Source of the DNA: an uncultured bacterium | GTDB lineage: Bacteria > Bacteroidota > Bacteroidia > Bacteroidales > Bacteroidaceae | Assembly (NCBI GenBank): GCA_905215555.1 | Contig: CAJMQU010000024.1 | Location: 1-64,000, forward strand | DNA: 64,000 bases | Reading direction: 5' to 3' | Part shown: one piece after another, positions 49,434 to 58,078 of the stretch | How the letters are laid out: each line of letters opens with the position of its first letter | How positions within the stretch are numbered: the first letter of the stretch is position 1 | The notes under the pieces: model-generated | The model's database searches: none | Told to the model about the DNA's origin: nothing | What the model saw: the letters and a program-made list of their open reading frames with translations, nothing else | Translations under genes and position numbers: made by a program

Positions 49434-49640
49434 TATCAGTCCCGGACTGAAAGGTCAAAACATCCCTATCTTATCGCTGAAAACACCCGGATGTTTTACC
49501 CAAAAACATCCGGGTGTTATAGGGTAAAACATCCCCATGTTTTGGGTGAAAACATCCGGGTGTTTTGGGTATTCAGTCCCGGAGTGTTGGATGCTCAGTT
49601 ACGGAGTGTTATGTGCTCACTCATAAAGTGCTGTGACCTA
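49434..49640. repeat. Array C: eight to nine 23-bp degenerate tandem units
   Basis: Units start at 49457, 49480, 49503, 49526, 49549, 49572 and 49595, all 23 bp, with weaker copies at 49434 and 49618. Units 1-5 begin AAAACAYCC, and several hold the dyad AAAACACCCGGATGTTTT. Units 0, 6 and 7 share TCAGTnnCGGA. Neighbouring units are partly inverted copies of each other. The array ends at the 3' end of the gene at 49641. Confidence 0.8.
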
Positions 49641-50630
49641 TCAGAATATATATTGTACCCCAAATTGGTATCCTATATATAATTGTTGTAATCTTGTAGA
49701 ACCCTCCTTCTTCCATAATGAATGATTAGGGAATATTTTATGGTTATTGATATCCTTTGTCTCCATATAGTTGATACCTACTCCCGCAAATAACTCAATG
49801 TGTTTTCCGATTCTGAAGGCCGGAATCAGCGAATAGCCTCCATTCAATACAGGCTCGTCCGAATCATTGCCAATAGCCGAGAATTTAAGCTCATTATTGA
49901 TTCTGAACCAGGGAGTGACAGGAATGTGTGCACCAAATCCGCCTTCAGTTACCAATGAGTTATTGCTGGTTTTATGATTATAGCCCACACCTATTATACC
50001 ATAAGTATATTTACCACCCGAGCGGAATGATGCCACCGTGCTTCCTATGGCATCATAAGTAACAGCAACTCCCATCTCACCATTCTTAATGATGTTGATC
50101 AGTCCGATAGGGCAATCACTATTCTCAGCTATATTCACCAATCCTGAAAACTGGACGCCTCTTACGTTCTTTGCAATATTGACCAATCCTGCAAATTGAA
50201 CACCCGTCACATCTTTTGCAATATTAGTCAACCCTGAGAACTGGAAGCCTTTCATCTCCGAGGCAGTATTTGCCAATCCTCCCAGTTGGAAACCGCTAAA
50301 GCTGTTCTTATTTATATTGACTAATCCTGCAACCTGTAATCCTTGCCCGTCATTTCCTACATAATTTGACACTCCTGCCCATTGAAGGCCTTTTGCATCA
50401 TTGAGGATAATGTTCGAGAGTCCTCCCCAAGTGAGTAATTCCTCATTTTGGGAAACACCTATCAATAAATTGAGGGAGACTTGATTGGTATACTCCGATG
50501 CATGCATCCCGTTAGTGCTCAGAGGTGGCACAAAGCTCAACTGAAAGGCCGACTTCTTGTTCTCGTCTGTTTGGGCGGATAATGTACTATAAGCCAATGC
50601 ACATAGTATTAATACTAGAATTTTCTTCAT
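49641..50630 (-). CDS. LA_2272-type surface-repeat outer-membrane protein
   Basis: A 329-residue exported protein (signal peptide 1-19). Residues about 80-185 hold six to seven repeats of 15-16 residues with the pattern G(F/V/L)Q(F/W/L)(A/S/G)G(L/V)(V/T/S)N(I/Y), matching the 'LA_2272 surface repeat' type. The rest looks like an outer-membrane beta-barrel with amphipathic strands and a C-terminal Phe (GVQYIF). The function is unknown. It is transcribed alone from the promoter at 50686. Its 3' end abuts repeat array C. Confidence 0.7.
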   Translation of the reverse strand: MKKILVLILCALAYSTLSAQTDENKKSAFQLSFVPPLSTNGMHASEYTNQVSLNLLIGVSQNEELLTWGGLSNIILNDAKGLQWAGVSNYVGNDGQGLQVAGLVNINKNSFSGFQLGGLANTASEMKGFQFSGLTNIAKDVTGVQFAGLVNIAKNVRGVQFSGLVNIAENSDCPIGLINIIKNGEMGVAVTYDAIGSTVASFRSGGKYTYGIIGVGYNHKTSNNSLVTEGGFGAHIPVTPWFRINNELKFSAIGNDSDEPVLNGGYSLIPAFRIGKHIELFAGVGINYMETKDINNHKIFPNHSLWKKEGSTRLQQLYIGYQFGVQYIF

Positions 50631-50685
50631 CTTTTTGTTTTTCTTCGTTATTAATCTTTTTATTTCACTCTTTTAATTCCGGCAA

Positions 50686-50693
50686 CAAAGGTA
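50686..50693 (-). promoter_or_regulatory. -7 promoter element for the surface-repeat protein gene
   Basis: CAAAGGTA on plus reads TACCTTTG on minus, 56 bases before the start at 50630. Confidence 0.6.
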
Positions 50694-50850
50694 AGCAGAA
50701 TTAGTTTCTCATCGGGAGTTTGTAGACCAACCTTCCTGTTTCTGATGACGAAATAGAGTCAAAAAGAGACAAACTTAACAATGGGAGTCCGGTTCATTTG
50801 TGTTCGGCCCTTGCAGTATACTAAATCAATTGTGTGGTTTATTGTAAATA

Positions 50851-50926
50851 TGTAACTGATTACATGTTTTTGTCGAAACATTTGGTGGTATTATCAGAAC
50901 TCTTTATGTTTTTGTAATCAATTACG
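50851..50926 (+). promoter_or_regulatory. Twin palindromes, candidate MarR-type operators
   Basis: TGTAACTGATTACA (50851-50864) and TGTAATCAATTACG (50913-50926) share GTAA-n4-TTAC symmetry. The centres are 62 bases apart and the second ends 27 bases before the MarR-GNAT start. Autoregulation through such 14-16 bp palindromes is usual for MarR proteins. The assignment is inference. Confidence 0.5.
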
Positions 50927-50952
50927 TATCTAATAACGCAAATATAACTAAT

Positions 50953-51906
50953 ATGGATTTCTTTAATCAAACTGGCAAATTAGCCATTGGCAGCAGGCTA
51001 AGTATGCTGACCGATAAAATAACAATGGATGCCACATCAATCTATAAAATGTTCGGCGTAGATCTCAAACCAAAGTGGTTTCCGGTATTCTTTGTTTTAT
51101 CCCGTGGAGAGGCGAGGACCATTACATCTATTGCAAGAGAAATCGGGCATTCCCACCCTTCGGTGAGCAATATTATTAAAGAGATGGTAGCCAAAGGGCT
51201 GGTGAAAGAGACAAAAGATAAGTCGGACGGCAGAAGAAACGTCGTGATGTTGTCTTCCAAAGGTAAAAGAATGTCCGACTCCTTTGCCGAGCAGTGTGTG
51301 GACGTGGCGGCTACCATTGAAGAAATAACCCGGCAGACCCGAAATGACTTGTGGAAAGCTATCGGGGAGTGGGAGGACTTGTTGGCGGAAAAGTCATTGT
51401 TGGAGCGAGTGAGAGAGGAGAAGAAAATAAGGGAAAGCAAGAATGTGAAGATTGTGCCTTATGAATCCTGTTATCAGCCAGCCTTTAAGGCGCTTACGGA
51501 AGAATGGATTAGCGCCCACTGGAAAATGGAAGAAGCTGATATTAAAGCAGTGGAGCATCCGCAGGAATACATTTTGGATAAAGGTGGTCATATCTTTGTA
51601 GCTCTTTATAAGGATGAGCCGGTCGGTGTATGTGCTTTGTATAAACTGAATGATTCTGTCTACGATTATGAGTTGGCAAAACTTGCTGTCAGTCCGAAGG
51701 TGCAAGGCAAGGGCATCGGAATATTACTGTGCGAAACCGTTATAAACAAAGCGGAAGAACTGGGTGGTAAGAAAATATTCTTAGAGAGCAACACTCTTTT
51801 GACGCCCGCCATTCACCTGTACCGGAAATTGGGTTTCAAGGAACTTGCGGAATATTGTCCTGCGTATGAAAGAGGGGATATACAAATGGAATTATCGATA
51901 AAATAG
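50953..51906 (+). CDS. MarR-type transcription factor fused to a GNAT acetyltransferase
   Basis: A 317-residue cytoplasmic protein. Residues about 1-145 form a MarR winged helix (recognition helix HSHPSVSNIIKEMVAKGL; wing KDKSDGRRNVVMLSSKG). Residues about 155-317 form a GNAT fold with the acetyl-CoA loop VSPKVQGKGIGILLCE and the C-terminal HLYRKLGFKE. Such fusions are common in Bacteroidetes and couple an acetylation activity to regulation; the substrate is unknown. The broken DUF3795 gene follows 6 bases later in the same direction. The two palindromes upstream are probable operators. Confidence 0.85.
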   Translation: MDFFNQTGKLAIGSRLSMLTDKITMDATSIYKMFGVDLKPKWFPVFFVLSRGEARTITSIAREIGHSHPSVSNIIKEMVAKGLVKETKDKSDGRRNVVMLSSKGKRMSDSFAEQCVDVAATIEEITRQTRNDLWKAIGEWEDLLAEKSLLERVREEKKIRESKNVKIVPYESCYQPAFKALTEEWISAHWKMEEADIKAVEHPQEYILDKGGHIFVALYKDEPVGVCALYKLNDSVYDYELAKLAVSPKVQGKGIGILLCETVINKAEELGGKKIFLESNTLLTPAIHLYRKLGFKELAEYCPAYERGDIQMELSIK

Positions 51907-51912
51907 GAAGTT

Positions 51913-52374
51913 ATGGGACAGATTAATAATGAATTTATAAAGAGCCGTGTTGCCCCTTGTGGTTTACATTGTGGAAAGTGTTTTGCTTTTGCTAATGGTG
52001 ATATTCATATTCTCAGCAGCCAGTTAAAACAGGCATTGGGTAATTTTGATATATATGCCGAGCGTTTTGTTGAGATGCTTAATGACCCCGTGTTTTCTAA
52101 ATATCCGGACTTTAAATAGTTTTTAAGTAAATTGTCCGTGGCTTCCTGCCAGGGATGCAGAAAAGAAAAGTGTAAGTTGTTCAAAACCTGCAATGTTAGG
52201 ACTTATAGTGAAGAAAAACAAGTTGATTTTTGTTTTCAATGCGCACAGTTTCCTTGTGATAATACAGGGTTTGATGAGCATCTATATAAGAGATTTGTAG
52301 TGATAAATAGACGAATGCGGGAAATCGGGGTGGAAAAGTACTATGAAGAAGTGAGGCTAGTGTCTCGTTATTAA
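51913..52374 (+). pseudogene. DUF3795 gene interrupted by an in-frame TAG
   Basis: The first part, residues 1-68, ends YPDFK and then TAG (52117-52119). The same frame continues without shift as FLSKLSVASCQGCRKEKCK and then NVRTYSEEKQVDFCFQCAQFPC to TAA at 52374. Together they give a normal-length DUF3795 protein with the family's cysteine clusters (CGLHCGKC, CQGCRKEKC, CFQCAQFPC). Intact homologues as I recall them carry Glu at the stop position, which fits a single GAG-to-TAG change. It is therefore a recent pseudogene, or readthrough or a sequencing error. It follows the MarR-GNAT gene by 6 bases. Confidence 0.75.
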
Positions 52375-52463
52375 CTCTACTTTCCTTTTATATTGACGGC
52401 TACTTTATTCCAACTCCGCCCTCTTATAAAGAGTTGTCCTATATAGTCATTTTAGTATTTACT

Positions 52464-52497
52464 TTTGAGAATCGGATAGCTATTTCTCGTACCTTTG
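52464..52497 (+). promoter_or_regulatory. Promoter of the MATE exporter gene
   Basis: A -33 TTTG (52464-52467) and a -7 TACCTTTG (52490-52497) lie 22 bases apart. They lie inside the longest open frame, so translation must start later, at ATG 52524. Confidence 0.6.
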
Positions 52498-52523
52498 CCC
52501 CGTTTTTAGAAAGAGGCTTTAAG

Positions 52524-53876
52524 ATGATCAATAAATATGAAGAACGTCTGGGAACCGAGCGCATGCTGCCATTGGTTTTCAAGATGGCGCTTCCGGCAGT
52601 AGCAGCACAATTCGTCAATTTGCTTTATAGCATTGTCGACCGTATCTATATCGGACACATACCGGGCATCGGAACCGATGCGTTGGCAGGCGTGGGGGTA
52701 ACCATTTCTCTTGTCGTACTGATTTCTTCTTTTTCGGCAATTGTAGGTGGAGGTGGTGCGCCACTGGCTGCCATAGCCCTCGGGCAAGGTGACCGCCAGC
52801 GTGCCGGGAAGATATTGGGGAACGGTTTTGTCATGCTGATTCTGTTCACCTTGCTGACCTCTTCCATAGCCTATACCTTTATGGAGCCTATCCTCCTCTT
52901 TACAGGTGCCTCAGAGCATACCTTGGGATATGCCGTCGATTATCTCTCCATTTATTTGCTGGGAACCATCTTTGTGGAGATTTCCACCGGACTGAATTCT
53001 TTTATCAATGCCCAAGGGCGTCCTGCCATTGCCATGTACTCTGTCCTGATCGGAGCTTTATTGAATATCGTTCTTGATCCTATCTTTATCTTCTGGTTCG
53101 ATATGGGAGTAAAAGGTGCGGCTTTGGCTACGGTGATTTCACAGGCTTGTAGTGCTGCGTGGGTATTGTCTTTCCTTTTTTCCCGAAAGGCTTCTCTGCC
53201 TCTTGAGCGACGCTATATGAAATTGAACCGGGGAATTGTAGCTGCGATGCTGGCTCTTGGTGTATCTCCGTTCATTATGGCAAGTACGGAGAGCCTGGTA
53301 GGCTTTGTACTGAATAGTAGCTTGAAGGAGTTTGGAGATATCTACGTCAGTGCGCTGACTATTTTACAGACCTCGATGCAGTTTGCCAGTGTGCCGCTGA
53401 CGGGGTTTGCGCAAGGCTTTGTCCCGATTGTGAGTTACAATTATGGGCATGGAGACAGGCAGCGTGTGAAGGACTGTTTCCGTATTGCCCTGTTTACCAT
53501 GTTTTCTTTCAATCTGATTCTGATGTTGTTTATGATTCTCTTCCCTTCAACGGTTGCATCAGCTTTTACGAGCGATGAACGGCTGATAGAGACGGTTCGT
53601 TGGACAATGCCTGTCTTTCTGGGTGGTATGACCATTTTCGGATTGCAACGTGCTTGCCAGAATATGTTTGTGGCATTGGGACAAGCCAAGATATCCATTT
53701 TTATCGCTTTGCTCCGTAAGGCGATTCTTTTGATTCCGTTGGCACTGATACTGCCCCGTTTTATGGGAGTGACCGGAGTATATGCGGCTGAGGCAATATC
53801 CGATGCTACGGCTGCAATTTGCTGTACGTTGCTGTTCTTTTGGCAGTTCCCTAAGATTTTGGGAAAGATGAAATAG
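52524..53876 (+). CDS. MATE-family multidrug/sodium antiporter
   Basis: A 450-residue membrane protein counted from ATG 52524, downstream of the promoter. Twelve transmembrane helices in two MatE halves are visible (MALPAVAAQFVNLLYSIVDRIYIGHIP; later SMQFASVPLTGFAQGFVPIVSYNYGHGD). It exports organic cations or drugs using a sodium or proton gradient. The length and motif set are normal. It appears monocistronic. Confidence 0.9.
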   Translation: MINKYEERLGTERMLPLVFKMALPAVAAQFVNLLYSIVDRIYIGHIPGIGTDALAGVGVTISLVVLISSFSAIVGGGGAPLAAIALGQGDRQRAGKILGNGFVMLILFTLLTSSIAYTFMEPILLFTGASEHTLGYAVDYLSIYLLGTIFVEISTGLNSFINAQGRPAIAMYSVLIGALLNIVLDPIFIFWFDMGVKGAALATVISQACSAAWVLSFLFSRKASLPLERRYMKLNRGIVAAMLALGVSPFIMASTESLVGFVLNSSLKEFGDIYVSALTILQTSMQFASVPLTGFAQGFVPIVSYNYGHGDRQRVKDCFRIALFTMFSFNLILMLFMILFPSTVASAFTSDERLIETVRWTMPVFLGGMTIFGLQRACQNMFVALGQAKISIFIALLRKAILLIPLALILPRFMGVTGVYAAEAISDATAAICCTLLFFWQFPKILGKMK

Positions 53877-53950
53877 GGCAGGAGGAAGCTTCCCAACCAC
53901 TCTTAAAGTGATTATTTTCATCTTATTGGTTTGATAATTGAAACTATGAT

Positions 53951-53958
53951 TAACTTTG
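53951..53958 (+). promoter_or_regulatory. -7 promoter element for the hipB-like gene
   Basis: TAACTTTG (TAnnTTTG) lies 28 bases before the ATG at 53987. Confidence 0.5.
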
Positions 53959-53986
53959 TAAGTGCTCATATAATAGTAGTTATTGC

Positions 53987-54220
53987 ATGAGAAATGGAGT
54001 AAATGATGATATATTGTCACTTATAAACAAAACGCCCGATTTGTTGATGCTGGGTGTTGCTGAACGGGTAAAGCAGAGGCGACTGGAAAAAGGCTGGACG
54101 CAAAATATGCTTGCTACGAAATCAGGAGTTTCTTTGGCTTCTTACAGGCGTTTTGAATCGTCAGGAGAAATGTTTCAGTCGTATGGTAAAGAAAAAAAGT
54201 CATATAGACTTCTGTCGTGA
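53987..54220 (+). pseudogene. Truncated HipB-like XRE antitoxin gene
   Basis: A 77-residue reading frame with an XRE helix-turn-helix (about 24-58; RVKQRRLEKGWTQNMLATKSGVSLASYRRFESSGE). The start LINKTPDLLMLGVAERVKQRR is typical of Bacteroides HipB-like antitoxins, which usually continue for about 40 more residues after the 'SGE' turn. Here the frame changes into unrelated sequence (MFQSYGKEKKSYRLLS) and stops. No hipA lies downstream. The homing-endonuclease-like gene starts inside this tail with a 38-base overlap, so an insertion or deletion seems to have removed the end of hipB and the toxin gene. Confidence 0.65.
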
Positions 54221-55946
54221 ATTGAAAGCACAGAACGCTAAAATTACTCTCTTGGGAACATACAAGGGGTATAACTCTAAAATTGCTGTAAGATGTGATA
54301 AATGTGGTTGTGAATGGTCTCCGAGTGCAGCAAGTCTATTGCACGGACATGGATGTCCCAAGTGTGCCGGAGTCAAACTGAAATCCCATGCAGAATTTGT
54401 GAAGGACTTAAAATCACAAAGAGATGATGTTGTCGTAATTGGCCGGTATGTGAAGGCGCTCGAAAAAACTAAATTCAGATTCTTGAAATGTGGGCATGAA
54501 TGTGATATTACTCCTGCACATGTTCTTAGTGGTAGGGGATGTCCGGAATGTGGGCGGTCCCATAAAGGAGCGTCTCAGCGCTTGACGATGGAGATGTTTT
54601 TGGAGCGTCTCCATAAAATCGACCCGAATATTGTTGTCAGGAAAGGCGGAACGTATATAAACAATCATACCTTTATGCCGCTTCATTGTAATGCCTGTGG
54701 GTATGAATACGAAATAACGCCTCATGATGTTCTGAACCAACGTGGCTGTCCGAACTGCCACAGATCCTGTACCTCCTTTCTAGAGCAGTTCATATATCAC
54801 TCATTTGCTCATATTTTGGGCAAGCCTAAAGTAATATCAAGAGAGAAAACTGCGATAGGGGTTGAATTAGACATATATGTACCTAATTTGAAAGTTGCTG
54901 TAGAGCCCGGTTCGTGGCATTGGCATAGGAAGCTGGTTACAAAGGACTGGGAAAAGCATCTCTTGTGTAAAGATAAGGGTATTAAACTTATAACTATATA
55001 CGACCACTATGATGGTAAGACTGCTCCTTTTGAAAATTGCTTGGTGACACAGTGCGATCTTGCCTCCCGTCGGAATACAGATAAATTGATTGAAATGACA
55101 AGAACTATTCTTTCTGAGTTCGGATTAGACTCAAACCTTGATGCAAGTGAGTGGGATGAGATTAAAAGGAATGCTCAAATTGATTCGAGAAGGATGAGTA
55201 CGGAGGAGTTTAAAGAAGAACTATCTAATATTAATGATAAAGTTGAAATTATTGGTGATTTTGCAGGAGCCAATACTAGAATTAAAGCACAATGTAAGAT
55301 TTGTAATTATGAATGGCATGTGCGGCCATCTTCTTTACGTTTAGGTACGGGGTGTCCTAAATGTGCTGGTACTTTAAAAATGACACATAATGAATTTATT
55401 GAAAAATTAAGTCTGCTACAGCCCAATATTATTCCTCTGACAGAATATATCAACATTGACGCTCGCGTAACAATCAAATGTAAAGTGTGCGGTTATATAT
55501 GGGCTACCCAACCGTATCACCTTTTAGCGAAATTGAATAGAACGGGTTGTCCGAAGTGCTCTAATAAGGCACGAAGAAGCCATGATGATTTTGTTGCGGA
55601 AATCACACGATTGTTACCTACAATTAAAATTATAGGAACCTATGTGAGCAGACATAAACCAATATTAGTACAATGTAGTGAATGTAGTAAGATTTGGCAG
55701 GCATATCCAGGGAACTTATTGCGGGGAAGCAGTTGTAAAAGTTGCAAAATGAAGAATACAATACAACAAAGAAGTAAGAAAATAAGATGTATCACTACAG
55801 GAGAGATATTCAGTACATTTAGGGAAGCTGCTGAAAAATACAATATAAACAGCTCGGCAATCTGTTTGTGCTGTGGTAATAATCCTAAGCGTAAGCATGC
55901 TGGAGGATTGGAGTGGGAGTATACTATACTTTCCGATACTCCTTGA
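54183..55946 (+). CDS. Homing-endonuclease-like protein with six treble-clef repeats, a PD-(D/E)XK-type nuclease core and a C-terminal NUMOD1-like domain
   Basis: A 587-residue protein from ATG 54183 (KKKSHIDFCRELK), chosen because the longer frame reads through hipB. Three repeats of about 62-66 residues, each a helix with H/EF-n2-L and a zinc ribbon (CDKCGCEW...GCPKCAG type), precede a nuclease core at about 200-315. The core has FLEQFIYHSF, VELDIYVPNLKVAVEPGSWHWH and KLITIYDHYD. Three more repeats follow, then a NUMOD1-like DNA-binding end (FSTFREAAEKYNINSSAI). Repeat 2 has lost part of its cysteine set. These modules are known in free-standing phage and bacterial homing endonucleases. It overlaps the truncated hipB-like gene. 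A good terminator follows. Confidence 0.75.
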   Translation: MVKKKSHIDFCRELKAQNAKITLLGTYKGYNSKIAVRCDKCGCEWSPSAASLLHGHGCPKCAGVKLKSHAEFVKDLKSQRDDVVVIGRYVKALEKTKFRFLKCGHECDITPAHVLSGRGCPECGRSHKGASQRLTMEMFLERLHKIDPNIVVRKGGTYINNHTFMPLHCNACGYEYEITPHDVLNQRGCPNCHRSCTSFLEQFIYHSFAHILGKPKVISREKTAIGVELDIYVPNLKVAVEPGSWHWHRKLVTKDWEKHLLCKDKGIKLITIYDHYDGKTAPFENCLVTQCDLASRRNTDKLIEMTRTILSEFGLDSNLDASEWDEIKRNAQIDSRRMSTEEFKEELSNINDKVEIIGDFAGANTRIKAQCKICNYEWHVRPSSLRLGTGCPKCAGTLKMTHNEFIEKLSLLQPNIIPLTEYINIDARVTIKCKVCGYIWATQPYHLLAKLNRTGCPKCSNKARRSHDDFVAEITRLLPTIKIIGTYVSRHKPILVQCSECSKIWQAYPGNLLRGSSCKSCKMKNTIQQRSKKIRCITTGEIFSTFREAAEKYNINSSAICLCCGNNPKRKHAGGLEWEYTILSDTP

Positions 55947-55987
55947 AACATATGTAAACTTTCCAATGAAAAATCTCTAAAACCAAA

Positions 55988-56019
55988 GTAGGAAGAAAAC
56001 CCCTTCGTTCTCTTCCTAC
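55988..56019. terminator. Bidirectional hairpin between convergent genes
   Basis: A perfect 9-bp stem, GTAGGAAGA (55988-55996) with TCTTCCTAC (56011-56019), lies between the endonuclease-like gene and the leftward fimbrial cluster. Confidence 0.65.
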
Positions 56020-56086
56020 CCGATTCTTTATTTCAAAAGTTTTTTCTTATGTAACAAAGACCTTTTTCATTGTTCCTTGTCCTTTT

Positions 56087-58018
56087 TTACGGTACTATCG
56101 TCGCTTCCGTCACATTCACCGTTACCGTCACCTTCTTAGCCGCATCCGATAGATTCTGGATTTCAAAGGTTGCCGTTGCATTCGCGGGGAATGGCCCTGT
56201 TGGGAAATCCTTCGCATTCTGATCCAGTGTCAGGGTGTAGTCCACGGCTTCGGTGTCATGTCCCACCGCTTTGTCAGCTTTCAGCCAGGCGGGCAGACCG
56301 GAAAGCTTGCTGCCACCTTTGGCAGTCACGGTCAGCTTCATGGACGAAGTAGTGCCCGCATTCTCCTGTTTTTGCATACTGAGCACTCCGGTTGTCACAT
56401 CCGGTGTTTCAGTACCCGCAGTGTAGGAATTAGCCCCATCCGGTTCCGATGGCGTACTTGCCGCCGCTGCAACCGTAGGTACTCCTACTGCGGCTTTCAC
56501 CACAATCTGGCTTTCCTCACGTCCCGCCTTGCTGCGCAATACAATGATGGCTTTCGGAAACAGATTTCCCGTATACTCTGTGTTTTTTGACACCTTGCAG
56601 GTATAGCCAACCGATCCGGCACGGGTCACCACATCCTTCGTGATTTCCGTCTTCAGCCATTCGGCACTTCCGCCCGGAGAACTTGTATAGACAATGCTAC
56701 ATTCCGCTTCCGAATTACTGGTGAAAGGTATGCTGAAATATTCGGTTTCATCTGGTGAGACGGTAGCTTCATTATTGCCTGCAATGGTAGTTGCTCCAGC
56801 TCCTGCCAGCGTTCCGATAGCTAGTTCATTTTCCGGCTGATACTCGAAATCCCCTCCGTCCGTCCAGTCCGAGACGGTGATGTTCACATCCAGTTTGAAC
56901 GGGTCGGCATCCGTGATACGGACTGTGTACCGGTGATTGGGCTTCACCTCGATGTAACCGCCCGTACCCGCTACCGACTGTTCAAAATCCACCATATAAC
57001 TCACGTCCTGCGGCGGGTCCGTCATGTTCAGCGCATACTTGCCCTTGATAATCAGATACCCCTTGTCGGCAATCGGACTGGGATAACTGTAGAAAGCGCC
57101 TGTCTGCGTTCCTTTATTGGCATCAACGCCGTCAAAGTCACGGTCGGGATAAGTGATGAGCGTTTTAGCAGGGTCTGCATCCTCCACAGGAACCACCGGG
57201 AAGAAAGTAATCCCTTTGCGGCCGTGTCCCATCGATACACTGGTAATGGTGAGATGCGAGAGCTTCTCGTCATTGATAATGTCGAAACGGGAGACGATAC
57301 GCGAGAGCGTCATGTTGATGCGTGTACGTGAACCCATACTGATGTCCCGCAAATCAAGTGCGGGGCTGTAAGAACCCACCATCGGCAGGGGCGTCAGCAA
57401 TACGTCAGTGGCTTCGAAAGGGTCCAGCAACGGGGTGGTAAAGGTGAGGAAATCCGTCTCGGTCGGTACACCCGCCTTCGTCACGACGTTGTAATCCGCA
57501 CCCGGGGAACTCTGTTCCAGCGGGGTGAAGACGGTGTATTCCGCTCCGGCTTTCAGCAATTTCGGCTGGTTGGCAATGCAGTAGAACTTGGTGAACAGGC
57601 CTTTCTTGGGGCGAAGGGTGGCGAGTGCCACGTTGTTACCTTCCACGGTCAGGATGATTTTGGTCGCGTTGGGGACGGTGGAACCATCTGCGCGGTAGCA
57701 GAACCGTTCCTGATAGGTGTACGGGCCTTCCTCCTTGTCCGAGGAGAACACATAGATGTCCAATGAAGTGATTTCATTCTCTTCGGTGGTGGCGATGGGG
57801 GCATCGGCACGGGTGGCGACACGGGTATCGGTGCCCGCCGTCTTTATGTTCAGCTTGTTCTGGAAGCCGAGGATGACTTCGCGGCGTGTGGGGTCACCGG
57901 CCAGCGGGTCATCGCCGGGAGTGGTTGCCGGCAGCACTTCCGCTTCGCTGCAACCCGCAAGTGAGAGGGCAAGCAAGCCTATCACCCATGCGGAAAACTG
58001 TTTTCTGTTTTTAATCAT
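56087..58018 (-). CDS. FimA/Mfa-like fimbrial lipoprotein with Ig-like C-terminal domains
   Basis: A 643-residue lipoprotein (lipobox SLAGC at about 19-23). The fimbrillin-like part has TSLDIYVFS near 85, the core SRIVSRFDIINDEKLSHLTITSVSMGHGRKGITFFP near 235-270, and the strand NHRYTVRITDADPFKLDVNITVSDWTDGGDF near 370-400. The C-terminal 240 residues are Ig/BACON-like repeats (SAEWLKTEI; GLPAWLKADKA). It resembles type V pilus subunits of Bacteroidales, whose signal peptide and N-terminal strand are processed after export. It is the last of a leftward four-gene cluster and is paralogous to the two other fimbrial-like genes here. The region has clearly higher GC than the PUL. Confidence 0.75.
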   Translation of the reverse strand: MIKNRKQFSAWVIGLLALSLAGCSEAEVLPATTPGDDPLAGDPTRREVILGFQNKLNIKTAGTDTRVATRADAPIATTEENEITSLDIYVFSSDKEEGPYTYQERFCYRADGSTVPNATKIILTVEGNNVALATLRPKKGLFTKFYCIANQPKLLKAGAEYTVFTPLEQSSPGADYNVVTKAGVPTETDFLTFTTPLLDPFEATDVLLTPLPMVGSYSPALDLRDISMGSRTRINMTLSRIVSRFDIINDEKLSHLTITSVSMGHGRKGITFFPVVPVEDADPAKTLITYPDRDFDGVDANKGTQTGAFYSYPSPIADKGYLIIKGKYALNMTDPPQDVSYMVDFEQSVAGTGGYIEVKPNHRYTVRITDADPFKLDVNITVSDWTDGGDFEYQPENELAIGTLAGAGATTIAGNNEATVSPDETEYFSIPFTSNSEAECSIVYTSSPGGSAEWLKTEITKDVVTRAGSVGYTCKVSKNTEYTGNLFPKAIIVLRSKAGREESQIVVKAAVGVPTVAAAASTPSEPDGANSYTAGTETPDVTTGVLSMQKQENAGTTSSMKLTVTAKGGSKLSGLPAWLKADKAVGHDTEAVDYTLTLDQNAKDFPTGPFPANATATFEIQNLSDAAKKVTVTVNVTEATIVP

Positions 58019-58078
58019 GATCTTATTGTTATTAATCGGTTATTTACTGATATTTAGCAAGTTATTCATATTGCTGAA

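Noticed and set aside
49434..49640. Array C, and likewise arrays A, B and D, as CRISPR arrays
   Set aside because: The units are contiguous and degenerate with no constant repeat/unique spacer alternation, and no cas genes are present.
49296..49682. A 128-residue plus-strand open frame across array C
   Set aside because: It reads through the 23-bp tandem units, has no family-like features or promoter, and its end overlaps the real minus-strand gene.
52434..52523. An earlier start for the MATE gene
   Set aside because: The added 30 residues cover the promoter at 52464-52497 and are not part of the MATE fold.
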